Notes: generated by a model from the letters alone, not told the origin. DNA of 64,000 nt from Streptomyces dioscori (GCF_003024195.1 NZ_KZ679045.1:302412-366411); one strand, 5' to 3'. Shown: positions 40,441-49,666, counted from the first letter of the stretch. Translations and numbers: made by a program.

Positions 40441-42057
40441 CTAGATGTGGCCGACTCCCGCGCCCGCCTCCGCGTTGGCGCCCCTCTTCGTGAGGAAGGC
40501 GACGAAGACGGCCACGACCGCGACGCCCGCCGCGACAAGACTCGCCAGGCTCATGCCGGAGATGAACGTGTCGTGGGCGACATCCGTGATCTTCGCGGCG
40601 ATCTCGGGCGGCGTACCCGGCGCCACCGGCGGCGCGCCGACCTGCACCGCTTCCGCGGCCTGGTCCAGCTCGGCCGGGGAGAGCTTCGGGAGCCCCGCCT
40701 CGGCCCAGTTGCCCGCGAGGTCGTTGTCGACCTTGGAGGCCATCACCGCGCCCAGGACCGCCGTGCCGAGGCTGCCGCCGATCTGCATGGCGGCCTGCTG
40801 GAGGCCGCCCGCGACACCGGACAGCTCCATCGGCGCGTTGCCCACGATGACCTCGGTGGCGCCGACCATGACGGGCGCGAGGCCGAGGCCGAGCAGTCCG
40901 AACCAGATCGACATGAGCCCGCTGCCGGTGTCCGTCTCCAGGGTCGAGATGCCGAACATGGCCACGGCCGTGAACGCCATGCCGCCCGCGAGCGGGACAC
41001 GCGGTCCCGTCTTGCCGATCAGCGCGCCGGCCAGCGGCGAGCCGACGATCATCATGCCGGTGAGCGGCAGCAGATGCAGACCCGCGTCGATCGGGCTCAT
41101 CCCGTGCACGTTCTGCAAGTAGAAGGTGACGAAGAACAGGCCGCCCATGAAGGCGATCGCCATGAGGACCATCAGGACCACACCGGCCGACAGCGGCACC
41201 GAGCGGAAGAGGGCGAGCGGGATGAGCGGCTCGCTCACCCGGTTCTCCCAGAACGCGAACAGGGCGAAGCCCAGTACGGAGATGCCGAGGAACGACCAGG
41301 TCAGCGCGGCTCCCCAACCCCACTCCGGGGCCTTGATGAGCGCCCAGACCAGACAGAACATGGCGCCGGACAGCAGGCCGATGCCGAGCACGTCGAAGGA
41401 GCGCGGCGCGTTCTTCGCCCGGTGGTCGGTCAGGATCACCGCGCCGAGGACGACCGCGAGGATGCCGACGGGCACGTTGATGAAGAAGACGGACTGCCAG
41501 CTGACGTGCTCGACGAGCACTCCGCCGAGGATCGGGCCGCCCGCGGTGGAGGCGCCGATGACCATGCCCCAGATACCGATCGCCATGTTCAGCTTCTCGG
41601 CCGGGAAGGTGGCCCGCAGCAGGCCGAGCGCGGCCGGCATCAGGAGCGCGCCGAACAGGCCCTGGAGCACCCGGAAGGCCACCACGAAGGCGATGCTGTC
41701 GGAGAGCCCGATGGCCCCCGAGGCCGCCGCGAAGCCGACCACGCCTATGAGGAACGTCTGGCGGTGGCCGAACCGGTCGCCGAGCTTGCCCGCCGTGATC
41801 AGCGTGACGGCGAGCGCGAGGAAGTAGCCGTTCGTGATCCACTGGACGTCGGCGAAGGTGGCGCCGAGGTCCTTCTGGATGGCCGGGTTCGCGATGGCCA
41901 CGATGGTGCCGTCGAGGGCCACCATCATGACGCCGACGGCCACGGTGATGAGGGTGAACCACGGGTGGCCGCGCAGCCCCTCGGCCGGAGCCGGGCCGGA
42001 GGCGGCCGGGGCCTCGTCGGCCGGGCCCGTTTTGTCGACGGTGGTCTGACTAGTCAT
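40441..42057 (-). CDS. MFS drug/solute efflux transporter, DHA2 (14-TMS) family
   Basis: A 538-aa protein from ATG 42057; the frame runs further upstream without protein character. Fourteen membrane helices. Motifs include VALDGTIVAIANPAI (motif D1-like), GKLGDRFGHRQTFLIG (motif A) and GASTAGGPILGGVLVEHVSWQSVFFINVPVG (motif C, antiporter). It probably exports drugs or metabolites using the proton gradient. Divergent from a TetR gene that should control it. The -10 (TAATCT) ends 7 bases before the ATG, so a leaderless mRNA is likely. Confidence 0.93.
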   Translation of the reverse strand: MTSQTTVDKTGPADEAPAASGPAPAEGLRGHPWFTLITVAVGVMMVALDGTIVAIANPAIQKDLGATFADVQWITNGYFLALAVTLITAGKLGDRFGHRQTFLIGVVGFAAASGAIGLSDSIAFVVAFRVLQGLFGALLMPAALGLLRATFPAEKLNMAIGIWGMVIGASTAGGPILGGVLVEHVSWQSVFFINVPVGILAVVLGAVILTDHRAKNAPRSFDVLGIGLLSGAMFCLVWALIKAPEWGWGAALTWSFLGISVLGFALFAFWENRVSEPLIPLALFRSVPLSAGVVLMVLMAIAFMGGLFFVTFYLQNVHGMSPIDAGLHLLPLTGMMIVGSPLAGALIGKTGPRVPLAGGMAFTAVAMFGISTLETDTGSGLMSIWFGLLGLGLAPVMVGATEVIVGNAPMELSGVAGGLQQAAMQIGGSLGTAVLGAVMASKVDNDLAGNWAEAGLPKLSPAELDQAAEAVQVGAPPVAPGTPPEIAAKITDVAHDTFISGMSLASLVAAGVAVVAVFVAFLTKRGANAEAGAGVGHI

Positions 42058-42064
42058 GCGTTCG

Positions 42065-42121
42065 AGATTAGTGACAGCCGCTGACAATTGACAAACCAAT
42101 TCACAATTCGGTAACTGACAA
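42065..42121 (-). promoter_or_regulatory. MFS promoter with A/T-rich operator
   Basis: Minus-strand TTGTCA (42089-42094), 18-bp spacer, TAATCT (42065-42070). The area has repeated TGACA units at 42072, 42082, 42089 and 42116, and an AATTG-N6-CAATT inverted repeat. It is the likely binding site of the divergent TetR protein. Confidence 0.55.
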
Positions 42122-42192
42122 GTCATCCGCGGGGCGGACACACGCGACGGATGGTCACCTGGGCGCCTCCCGGGCGACGGGAAAGAGGACTC

Positions 42193-42870
42193 ATGGACAC
42201 GGCACCCCGACCGGGCCTGCGCGAGCGCAAGAAGCAGCGCACGCGGGACGCGCTGGTGCGGTCCGCCCTGGAACTGTTCGCGGCGCAGGGGTACGAGCGG
42301 ACGACCGTCGACGAGATCGTCGAGGCGGTCGACGTCTCCCAGCGCACCTTCTTCCGGTACTTCGCCGGCAAGGAGGAGGCCGCCTTCGCCGTCCAGGAGA
42401 TGACCGAGTCGCACTTCCTCGACGCGGTACGCCAACGCCCGCCCCACGAAGCCCCCTTGGACGCGCTACGCCGGGCCGTCATGGCGAGCTGGGACACCAT
42501 CGGCGAGGCGATCGAGGCCGTCGTGCCGATCGAACTGCACATGCGCACCTACCAGTTGATCGAGTCGACGCCCGCGCTGCTCGCCACCCACCTGCGCCGC
42601 CACGAGGGACTGGAGGAGCAGCTGGCCCGGCTGATCGCGGAACGGGAGGGCGTCGACGTGGACGCCGATCCGCGCCCGCGCGTGGCGGTGGCCCTGTTCG
42701 GCGGCGTGATGCGGCTGGCCGCCCGCCGGTGGGGCGCGGGCGAGGACTTCAGCGTGGCCGCGATGCGCGAGCTGACCGCCTCGTATCTCGACGGAATGGG
42801 GCCCGCGTTGACCGAGGACTGGCACACACGCAACAAAAGGGACCGCGAGGACACCCGGGACACCCGGTAA
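42193..42870 (+). CDS. TetR family regulator of the MFS transporter
   Basis: A 225-aa protein from ATG 42193, with AGAGG just upstream; the frame opens at 42151. N-terminal HTH (about 10-60): RKKQRTRDALVRSALELFAAQGYERTTVDEIVEAVDVSQRTFFRYFAGKEE. The C-terminal ligand domain has no recognisable motif. Its position, divergent across 135 bp from an efflux pump, is the standard arrangement for a drug-responsive local repressor. Confidence 0.9.
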   Translation: MDTAPRPGLRERKKQRTRDALVRSALELFAAQGYERTTVDEIVEAVDVSQRTFFRYFAGKEEAAFAVQEMTESHFLDAVRQRPPHEAPLDALRRAVMASWDTIGEAIEAVVPIELHMRTYQLIESTPALLATHLRRHEGLEEQLARLIAEREGVDVDADPRPRVAVALFGGVMRLAARRWGAGEDFSVAAMRELTASYLDGMGPALTEDWHTRNKRDREDTRDTR

Positions 42871-42972
42871 CTCAAGAGCAGGGAATGCTTTGCCCCGATC
42901 ACCCCGACGAAAACGTGATCCGCCTCACTCGGTTAACGCGAGACCCTCTCGTTCTCCTAGTGTGTCCTTTCA

Positions 42973-44196
42973 GTGACTTCCTTCGACTCCACCCCCCAAC
43001 TCAACGTCTGGCGCATGTTGCTCGCGCTGGCCGTGGTGTTCGTGATGCTCGGGACCACCGGCTGGACCGCGGTACGCGGCCACAGAGGCGCGGCGACCCC
43101 GATCGCGGCCTCCCTCGCCGCCTGGGAACGCGGCCACATCGGCGGGCACCGGCTGCCCGACCCGGACCGGACGACGCCGATCCGGCTGGCCCAGTTTTTC
43201 GCCTCGCTCGACACGCGCCAGCGGACCCGGCTCGCCACCCGCTATCCGCTCGCGGTCGGCAACATGAACGGGGCGCCGGTGGCCCTGCGCTACCGCGCCA
43301 ACCGGATCGCCCTCGGCCAGGCACGCAAAGCCGAGATCGCCCGCCTGCGCGACAACCGGCTCTCCGCGGTCGGCCAGCGCGACGCGGGCCGCCGGATGCA
43401 CCGCTACGAGGCATTGATGGCGGGTAAGCGCCGCATCCTCGCCTTCGACCCGATGGGTTCCGGCCGGGTCGCGGAGGTCTTCGGAGACCTCGGCAGGGCC
43501 GAGCGGGTCTCGGTCGTGGTGCCCGGCGTCGACACCGACCTGCTGACCTTCCAGCGCACCGAGCGCCAGTACACGGCACCGGTCGGCATGGCCAAGGCGC
43601 TGTACCGCGCCGAGCGGGAGGCCAGCCCCCGCACGCGTACGGCCGTGATCGCGTGGGCCGACTACACGACACCGAACGGGCTCGGCATGGACGCCGCCAC
43701 CGGCATCCGCGCCGAGGAGGGCGCTGTCCGGCTCGCCGCCCTCGTCCGCGCGCTGCCCGGCCGCTCACGGGTCGCGCTGTACTGCCACAGCTACGGCTCC
43801 GTGGTCTGCGGGGTGGCCGCCCACGCGCTGCCGCCCCGGGTCTCCGACATAGCGGTGGCCGGCAGTCCCGGCATGCGGGTCGAGCGGGCGGCACAACTGC
43901 GCACCGCGGCCCGGGTGTGGGCCGTACGGGACTCCGACGACTGGATCGAGGACGTACCGCATCTGGAGGTCGGCGGGCTCGGCCACGGCGCCGACCCGAT
44001 GTCCTCGGACTTCGGCGCGCGCGTGCTGTCCGCGCGCGGAGCGAAGGGACACACCGGGTATTTCGAACCCGGGACCGACAGCCTGCGGAACTTCGCCGAA
44101 ATCGGAATTGGCGCGTACCGCGCGGTCAGCTGCGCGCACGAGGACGACGTGTGCCGGGAAGGTCTGCCCGGCACCGCCGAAGCCGGACGCGCGTAG
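42973..44196 (+). CDS. DUF1023 alpha/beta hydrolase
   Basis: A 407-aa protein from GTG 42973. One N-terminal membrane anchor (about 13-35) is followed by an exported domain. The DUF1023 hydrolase core spans about 150-400 with VVVPGVDTDLLTF and the nucleophile elbow YCHSYGS (Ser273), then VAGSPGM and a late His (GHTGYFEPGTDSL). Likely an esterase or lipase acting outside the membrane; substrate unknown. TAGTGT lies 9 bases before the start, with no ribosome binding site. Confidence 0.88.
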   Translation: MTSFDSTPQLNVWRMLLALAVVFVMLGTTGWTAVRGHRGAATPIAASLAAWERGHIGGHRLPDPDRTTPIRLAQFFASLDTRQRTRLATRYPLAVGNMNGAPVALRYRANRIALGQARKAEIARLRDNRLSAVGQRDAGRRMHRYEALMAGKRRILAFDPMGSGRVAEVFGDLGRAERVSVVVPGVDTDLLTFQRTERQYTAPVGMAKALYRAEREASPRTRTAVIAWADYTTPNGLGMDAATGIRAEEGAVRLAALVRALPGRSRVALYCHSYGSVVCGVAAHALPPRVSDIAVAGSPGMRVERAAQLRTAARVWAVRDSDDWIEDVPHLEVGGLGHGADPMSSDFGARVLSARGAKGHTGYFEPGTDSLRNFAEIGIGAYRAVSCAHEDDVCREGLPGTAEAGRA

Positions 44197-44263
44197 AGGA
44201 CGAGACAAGTGCGGGCCGCTCAGGGAGGGGACTAGGAAGCGCATGCCGCATACGATGGCCCGC

Positions 44264-45166
44264 ATGGGTGACGTACTGGCCGGATTTCATGCCGCCTGGG
44301 AGTTCGAGTCCGACTCCGTGCTCATCCGCTTCGAACGGGGGATCCGCACACCGAAGCTGTTCCAGGCGCTCGGTGAGCGGCGCATCCCGCTCGACGCGAT
44401 CGCGTCGGTGACGCTGACGCCCGGCAAACGCGGGACGGTCGTCCTGCGCGCCGAGCCTCGGCCGGGCGCGGATCCGTTGATGGAGGCGGCCGCGGGACAG
44501 CTGAGGGATGTGTGCGACCCCTACCGCCTCGTGCTGCCCGCCGAGCGCGAGACGCTCGCCGAGTACTACGCGGACGAGCTGCGCGCGATGCTGGGGCCGC
44601 CGGACGCCGGTCCGGTCGAGCGCTATCTGGTGCGGGCGCCCGAGACGCCGCTCCAGTTCAAGGCGTACGACGGGAAGGCGTCCTTCGACGGGAAGTCCGT
44701 GGCGTTCCGGTGGTTCTGGACGGGCGCCTCGTCCGCGAAGTGGAAGGCCGGCGACCAGACGTTCGCCGTCGCCGACCTGTGCGGGGTGGAGTGGCGTTCG
44801 CCCGAGATCTTCGAGGGGCATCTGCGGCTGGTGCGGCGCGAGGCGGGGGGTCCTGGCGGCTCCCGGCCCGGGCAGGCGGATCAGGATCCGGCCGCGGTCG
44901 TGTTCGGGCTGGGGTACGGGCCCGTGCACGAGTCACTGCCGTTCGCCGCGGCCGTGCTGGCGGCCGCGCGGTCCGGGGGGCCGGCGGTGCTGCCCGACGT
45001 GGCGTCGGGGCCGGTTGCCGGGGCGGTCGCGGTGGCCCCGCGGGCCCGGCGCGATCCGGCGGACATCGCGGAGCGGATCCGGCACCTCGGTGAGCTGCAC
45101 GAGGCGGGGCTCGTCACGGACGACGAGTTCTCCGTGAAGAAGGCGGAGCTGCTGGCAGAGCTCTGA
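44264..45166 (+). CDS. DUF4429 protein with C-terminal SHOCT domain
   Basis: A 300-aa protein from ATG 44264; ATGs at 44243 and 44255 are in frame, but TACGAT (44251-44256) lies 7 bases before 44264, favouring a leaderless start there. Two tandem DUF4429 beta-rich units (about 1-110 and 120-245: LIRFERGIRTPKLFQALGERRIPLDAIASV, then AFRWFWTGASSAKWKAGDQTF) are PH-like. A SHOCT motif ends the protein (IRHLGELHEAGLVTDDEFSVKKAELL). Function unknown; SHOCT segments often mediate oligomerisation. Confidence 0.88.
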   Translation: MGDVLAGFHAAWEFESDSVLIRFERGIRTPKLFQALGERRIPLDAIASVTLTPGKRGTVVLRAEPRPGADPLMEAAAGQLRDVCDPYRLVLPAERETLAEYYADELRAMLGPPDAGPVERYLVRAPETPLQFKAYDGKASFDGKSVAFRWFWTGASSAKWKAGDQTFAVADLCGVEWRSPEIFEGHLRLVRREAGGPGGSRPGQADQDPAAVVFGLGYGPVHESLPFAAAVLAAARSGGPAVLPDVASGPVAGAVAVAPRARRDPADIAERIRHLGELHEAGLVTDDEFSVKKAELLAEL

Positions 45167-45242
45167 CGGCCCCACCGCCGGGCCGACTGCCGAGCCGGCC
45201 GTCGAGTCGTCTGCGGGCCGGCCGTCGAGCCATCTGCGGGCC

Positions 45243-45365
45243 GGTGGGGGCTGGCCGCGCAGTTCCCCGCGCCCCTAAGAGCGCTCCCGTCGGCCCGGAG
45301 ATGAAAAGCTGGGGCGCAGCCCCGTTTTTCAGGGGCGCGGGGAACTGCGCGGCCAGCCACGACGG
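45243..45365. repeat. inverted pair of the interspersed repeat
   Basis: A forward copy (45243-45277) and a reverse copy (about 45331-45365) flank a short spacer with AAAAGCTGGGGC. They could form one long hairpin between the convergent DUF4429 and aldo/keto reductase genes. Confidence 0.85.
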
Positions 45366-45424
45366 GCCCGCACCCGTGCGTTTCAGGGGGCGTGGGGCGG
45401 CGACGCAGGGGCGGAGGCCGGTGT

Positions 45425-46441
45425 CTACTCGCGGCCCGCCGACACGAACGTCATGTCGGCGTAGCGCGTGCCCGCGACCTTCGCCGCGATCGGCTCCAGC
45501 GCGGCCAGATCGGACGCGGTCAGAGCGATCCGTGTCGCCGCCGTGTTCTCCTCCACCCGCGTACGCCGCCGCGTCCCCGGAATCGGCACGACGGGCAACC
45601 CGTGCACAGCCGCCTGCCGATGCACCCACGCCAGCGCGATCTGCCCCACGGACGCCCCGTGCGCCTCGGCGACCGTCCGGATCGAGTCGAGCAGAGCCGC
45701 GTTCCTCGCCGCGTTGTCCCCCTTGTAGCGCGGCTGCTGCCGGCGGAAGTCGCCCGCGGTCAGGTCCTTGTCGGCGTCCGTGAAGGAGCCGGTGAGGAAG
45801 CCGCGCCCGAGCGGGGAGTACGGGACCAGGGTCACGCCCAGTTCACGGGCCGCCGGCACGACCCCCGCCTCGATGTCCCGGCTGAACAGCGACCACTCCG
45901 ACTGCACGGCCGCGATCGGGTGCACCGTGTGCGCGGCCCGCAGTTCCCCGCCCGTCACCTCGCTGAGGCCGAGCTGCTTGACCTTGCCCTCGCGGACCAG
46001 CTCGGCCATCACGCCGACGGTTTCCTCGATGGGGATGTCCAGATCGCGGCGGTGCATGTAGTAGAGGTCGATCACGTCGACGTCGAGGCGCTTGAGGCTC
46101 GCCTCGACGGCCTGCCGGATGTACGGGCCGTCGTTGCGGATGATCCGCCGCGTCGGCTCGTCCGGCGGGATCGTCATGGCGAACTTCGTCGCGATGACCA
46201 CCTCGTCGCGGTGCGCCGCGAAGAACGGCGCCAGGAACCGCTCGTTCTCCCCCTGCCCGTAGGCGTCGGCAGTGTCGTAGTGCGTGACGCCCAGTTCGAG
46301 CGCGCGCTCCAGCGTGGCCCGCGCCTCCTGCGCGTCCGTCGGACCGTAGGCGAAGCTCATGCCCATGCAGCCGAGTCCCTGCACGCCGACCTCGGGGCCG
46401 CCCGTGCCGAGCGGTGCCTTCGCGATCCTGCTGTCCGTCAT
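45425..46441 (-). CDS. aldo/keto reductase
   Basis: A 338-aa protein. Catalytic tetrad Asp56, Tyr61 (HYDTADAYGQGENE), Lys86 (IATKF) and His129 (YYMHRRD). The C-terminal SPLGRGFLTG and PIPGTRRRTRVEENTAA bind NADPH. It reduces carbonyls such as reactive aldehydes. The ATG overlaps the stop of the MerR gene (ATGA), so enzyme and regulator share a transcript under the MerR-type promoter at 46910-46940. This pairing suggests a response to aldehyde or electrophile stress. Confidence 0.93.
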   Translation of the reverse strand: MTDSRIAKAPLGTGGPEVGVQGLGCMGMSFAYGPTDAQEARATLERALELGVTHYDTADAYGQGENERFLAPFFAAHRDEVVIATKFAMTIPPDEPTRRIIRNDGPYIRQAVEASLKRLDVDVIDLYYMHRRDLDIPIEETVGVMAELVREGKVKQLGLSEVTGGELRAAHTVHPIAAVQSEWSLFSRDIEAGVVPAARELGVTLVPYSPLGRGFLTGSFTDADKDLTAGDFRRQQPRYKGDNAARNAALLDSIRTVAEAHGASVGQIALAWVHRQAAVHGLPVVPIPGTRRRTRVEENTAATRIALTASDLAALEPIAAKVAGTRYADMTFVSAGRE

Positions 46442-46902
46442 CGGGACCTCTCCGACGCCAGGGCCTGCCCGGCGTCCGCATAGAAATTAATCTTCCGGTC
46501 GAGCACGGCGAGGGTGTCCTGCAGCTCGGCGATCCGGGCCCGCACGTCCCGCCGCGTCGCTTCGAGCAGCTCGAAACGGTCCGCGTACGTGTCGTCTCCC
46601 GCGCGCACCATCTCCGCGTACCGCACCATGTCGGCGACCGGCATCCCGGTCAGCCGCAGCTTGCCGACGAGGTCGAGCCAGTCGAGGTCGCGGTTGCTGT
46701 AGCGCCGCTGACCGGTGTGTGAACGGTCGATGTGCGGCATCAGCCCGATCCGCTCGTACCAGCGGAGGGTGTGCGCCGTCAGGCCGGTGAACGCGACGAC
46801 CTCGCTGATCGTGTACTGGTCCCGGCCGTCGGGGCGCCTGAGTGCCTGCGGTGGGGCTACGCAGATGTCGGTCCCGGGCTCCGTGGTCTCCATCACCGTC
46901 AT
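46438..46902 (-). CDS. MerR family regulator of the aldo/keto reductase
   Basis: A 154-aa protein from ATG 46902; ATG 46893 is an alternative. The MerR DNA-binding domain (about 28-95) reads YTISEVVAFTGLTAHTLRWYERIGLMPHIDRSHTGQRRYSNRDLDWL. A dimerisation coiled coil follows (ATRRDVRARIAELQDTLAVLDRKINFY). No conserved Cys is seen in the effector part. Similar to AdhR/NmlR-type regulators by context. Leaderless start predicted (TAGCGT ends 7 bases upstream). Confidence 0.92.
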   Translation of the reverse strand: MTVMETTEPGTDICVAPPQALRRPDGRDQYTISEVVAFTGLTAHTLRWYERIGLMPHIDRSHTGQRRYSNRDLDWLDLVGKLRLTGMPVADMVRYAEMVRAGDDTYADRFELLEATRRDVRARIAELQDTLAVLDRKINFYADAGQALASERSR

Positions 46903-46909
46903 GGCCCCC

Positions 46910-46940
46910 ACGCTAAAACCTTGGAGTGCACTCCAAGCAA
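46910..46940 (-). promoter_or_regulatory. MerR-type promoter with 18-bp palindrome
   Basis: Minus-strand TTGCTT (46935-46940) and TAGCGT (46910-46915) are 19 bp apart, the over-long spacer typical of MerR-activated promoters. The perfect palindrome CTTGGAGTGCACTCCAAG (46920-46937) lies across the spacer. The regulator should untwist this DNA to activate merR and the aldo/keto reductase. Confidence 0.8.
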
Positions 46941-46997
46941 GTGGAGGCGGATGAAATTCCGGCGACACGGGGCGCCGCGCTGGCTAGCGTGCCGATC

Positions 46998-47468
46998 ATG
47001 AGCCTTGTACGCCGGGCCGTGCCCGAGGACGCCGAGGAATTGCTCCGACTGCGTCAGGTGTTGATCGACTCGATGTCCGGGGCGGACACGTCCACCGGCT
47101 GGCACGCGGAGTCCCTGGCCACCGTACGGGGTCGGCTGGCCGATCCCGACGGGGGTTTCGCGGCGTTCGTCGTCGACCATCCCGAGCGGGCCGGGGCGCT
47201 GGCCGCGCTGGTGGTGGGGACCCTGGAGTACCGGATCGGGCGGCCTGGGAATCCGCACGGGCGGATCGGTTACGTGTTCAGTGTCGCGACGGATCCCGGT
47301 GCGCGGCGGCGGGGGTACGCGCGGGCCTGTATGGAGGAGCTGGTGGTGTGGTTCCGGGGGCGGGGGGTGGGGCAGATCGACCTCACCGCGTCCGCGGAGG
47401 CTGCGCCGCTGTACGAGTCGATGGGGTTCGTGCGGACCCCGGATCCGTTGATGCGGCTTCGGTTCTGA
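46998..47468 (+). CDS. GNAT family N-acetyltransferase
   Basis: A 156-aa protein from ATG 46998. GNAT fold with the acetyl-CoA motif ATDPGARRRGYARACMEELVVW and C-terminal LTASAEAAPLYESMGFVRT. Substrate unknown. TAGCGT (46985-46990) lies 7 bases before the ATG, so a leaderless mRNA is probable. It is divergent from the MerR gene and may share its control region. Confidence 0.92.
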   Translation: MSLVRRAVPEDAEELLRLRQVLIDSMSGADTSTGWHAESLATVRGRLADPDGGFAAFVVDHPERAGALAALVVGTLEYRIGRPGNPHGRIGYVFSVATDPGARRRGYARACMEELVVWFRGRGVGQIDLTASAEAAPLYESMGFVRTPDPLMRLRF

Positions 47469-47490
47469 CCGGTGGTGGGCAGGTGCGGGC

Positions 47491-47527
47491 CGGTGGGGGC
47501 TGGTCGCGCAGTTCCCCGCGCCGCCAA
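47491..47527 (+). repeat. interspersed repeat copy
   Basis: GGTGGGGGCTGGTCGCGC followed by the AGTTCCCCGCG core, 25 bases past the GNAT stop. Confidence 0.8.
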
Positions 47528-47579
47528 AAGACGGGCGCTGCCCGATCCGGTGCCGAGCAGTGACCGTAGGCTTCGGGGC

Positions 47580-48401
47580 ATGTCTTTGGAGAGCCTCGCG
47601 CTGATCGAGAAGTGGCCCGTCCCCACCGCCGCGGCGGCTGTCGTGCGGGCGGACGGCACCCTGCTCGGGGCCCACGGCCCCACCTCACAGCCCTTCGCGC
47701 TGGCCTCCGTCACCAAACCCCTCGCCGCCTACGCCGTGCTCGTCGCGTACGAGGAGGGGGCCGTCGAGCTGGACGAGGCGGCCGGGCCCGAGGGGTCCAC
47801 CGTGCGGCATCTGCTCGCGCACACGAGCGGGCTCGCCTTCGACGAGCACCGGGTGACGGCTGCGCCCGGACAGCGGCGGCTGTACTCCAACGCCGGGTTC
47901 GAGCAGTTGGGCGACCACCTCGCGAAGGCGACGGAGATTCCCTTCGGCGAGTATCTGCAGCAGGCGGTGCTCGAACCGCTCGGGATGACGTCGACGACCC
48001 TCGACGGCTCCCCCGCGAAGGACGGTGTCTCGACCGTCGACGACCTGGTGCGGTTCGCCGCCGAGGTGCAGGCGCCGCGGCTGCTCGACCCGCGGACGGT
48101 CGCCGAGGCCATGACCGTGCAGTACCCGGGGACGAAGGGCGTCCTGCCGGGCTACGGCCATCAGAACCCTAACGACTGGGGTCTGGGGTTCGAGATCCGC
48201 GACTCCAAGTCGCCCCACTGGACGGGCGGTTCGTCCTCCCCCCGCACCTTCGGACACTTCGGTCAGTCCGGCACGTTCCTGTGGGTCGACCCGGACGCGG
48301 GACTCGCCTGCGTGGCCCTGACGGACCGCCTCTTCGGGACGTGGGCGACGGAGGTCTGGCCCGCGTTCACGGACGCGGTCCTGGCCGAGTCGAGGCGCTG
48401 A
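47580..48401 (+). CDS. beta-lactamase-fold serine hydrolase
   Basis: A 273-aa protein from ATG 47580, with TAGGCT (47567-47572) 7 bases upstream. Class C/EstB-type motifs: SVTK (Ser43, Lys46), YSN (Tyr103) and HFGQSG near the C-terminus. No signal peptide is seen, so it is probably a cytoplasmic esterase or peptidase rather than a secreted beta-lactamase. Confidence 0.92.
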   Translation: MSLESLALIEKWPVPTAAAAVVRADGTLLGAHGPTSQPFALASVTKPLAAYAVLVAYEEGAVELDEAAGPEGSTVRHLLAHTSGLAFDEHRVTAAPGQRRLYSNAGFEQLGDHLAKATEIPFGEYLQQAVLEPLGMTSTTLDGSPAKDGVSTVDDLVRFAAEVQAPRLLDPRTVAEAMTVQYPGTKGVLPGYGHQNPNDWGLGFEIRDSKSPHWTGGSSSPRTFGHFGQSGTFLWVDPDAGLACVALTDRLFGTWATEVWPAFTDAVLAESRR

Positions 48402-48471
48402 GTCCCCGCTCGCCTGATGCCGGTACCGCATGCCGGTACCGGAGATCAGCGGCGGAGGTCAGCGGCTGGTG

Positions 48472-49542
48472 TCAGCGGCGGGCCTCGATCCGCAGGTCGC
48501 CCGCGGTCACCCGGCGGATGTGGTCACCGGCGAGCATGGCGTGCGGGAAGCCGGGTTCGATGGCGCTCGCCTCGTCGAGGCGGGCCAGCTGGGCGGCGGT
48601 GAAGTCGACCTCAAGGGCACCCAGATTGCCCTCCAGCTGCGCGGGGGTGCGGGCGCCGACGACCGGCGCCGTCACGCCCGGGTTCCGCAGCGTCCAGGCC
48701 AGCCCGACCTGCGCGGGTGTGCGGCCCAGTTCCGCCGCGACCTCCTTCACCACGTCGGCGACGGCGAGGTTGCGTTCGGTGACCGTGCCCAGGGCGGCGT
48801 TGAAGCTCTTGCGGGTGCTGCCGCCGGACGCGCTGTCCGTCGCGGTCAGGTCGTCGCGGCTGTACTTGCCGGTCAGCAGCCCGCCCGCCAGCGGCGAGTA
48901 CGGGACCACGCCGAGACCCATCTCCCGTGCCATGGGGATCAGGTCGCGTTCGCCGGTGCGCTCGATCAGGTTGTACTCGATCTGCAGGGCGACCAGGGGC
49001 GACCAGCCGCGCAGGTCGGCGATCGCCTGCATGCGCGACACCTGCCAGGCCGGGGCGTTGGAGATCGCCACGTACAGGATCTTGCCCTGCCGGACCAGGT
49101 CGTCCATGCCGCGCAGGATCTCCTCGACCGGTGTGGTGAAGTCCCACACGTGCAGATAGAGAAGGTCCAGGTAGTCGGTGTTCAGGCGGCGCAGACTGGC
49201 CTCCACCGACGCGAACAGGTTCTTGCGGTGACCGCCTCCGGAGTTGGGGTCGCCCGGCCGGCTCAGGGTCGTGTACTTCGTCGCCAGCACCAGGCTCTCG
49301 CGGTTGGCGCGGGCGCTGGTGAATTCGCCGAGCAGACGCTCTGAGCTGCCGTCGGTGTACGTGTTGGCGGTGTCGATGAAGTTGCCGCCGCGCTCGACGT
49401 ACAGGTCGAACAGCTTGCGCGCCTCGTCCCGCTCGGCGCCCCAGCCCCACTCGGTGCCGAAGGTCGCCGTGCCCAGGGCCAGCGGTGAGACCCGCAGCCC
49501 GGAACGGCCCAGCAGCCGGTAGGTGTCGAGGGTGAGTGACAT
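48472..49542 (-). CDS. aldo/keto reductase
   Basis: A 356-aa protein from ATG 49542. Tetrad Asp57, Tyr62 (FIDTANTYTDGSSE), Lys89 (ATKY) and His131 (LYLHVWD). NADPH site motifs SPLAGGLLTGKYSRDD and PVVGARTPAQLEGNLGALEV. Reduces aldehydes or ketones; physiological substrate unknown. Divergent from an XRE/MmyB-like regulator, with which it shares a 124-bp promoter region, a pairing common in Streptomyces. Confidence 0.93.
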   Translation of the reverse strand: MSLTLDTYRLLGRSGLRVSPLALGTATFGTEWGWGAERDEARKLFDLYVERGGNFIDTANTYTDGSSERLLGEFTSARANRESLVLATKYTTLSRPGDPNSGGGHRKNLFASVEASLRRLNTDYLDLLYLHVWDFTTPVEEILRGMDDLVRQGKILYVAISNAPAWQVSRMQAIADLRGWSPLVALQIEYNLIERTGERDLIPMAREMGLGVVPYSPLAGGLLTGKYSRDDLTATDSASGGSTRKSFNAALGTVTERNLAVADVVKEVAAELGRTPAQVGLAWTLRNPGVTAPVVGARTPAQLEGNLGALEVDFTAAQLARLDEASAIEPGFPHAMLAGDHIRRVTAGDLRIEARR

Positions 49543-49666
49543 GGTGGTGTTCTCCAGGGTTCGCTCGTGATCCGTCGTCGACAGCGAGTCTGCGAGCGCC
49601 CCGGGACAGGGGTAAGGGAAGGATCTTCCTGGGAACACCGGTCCCACCCTGGCTGTTGGACCGGAC

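Noticed and set aside
40165..42084. 639-aa plus-strand frame
   Set aside because: Shadow of the MFS transporter; very rich in Arg, Glu, Asp and His with no domain.
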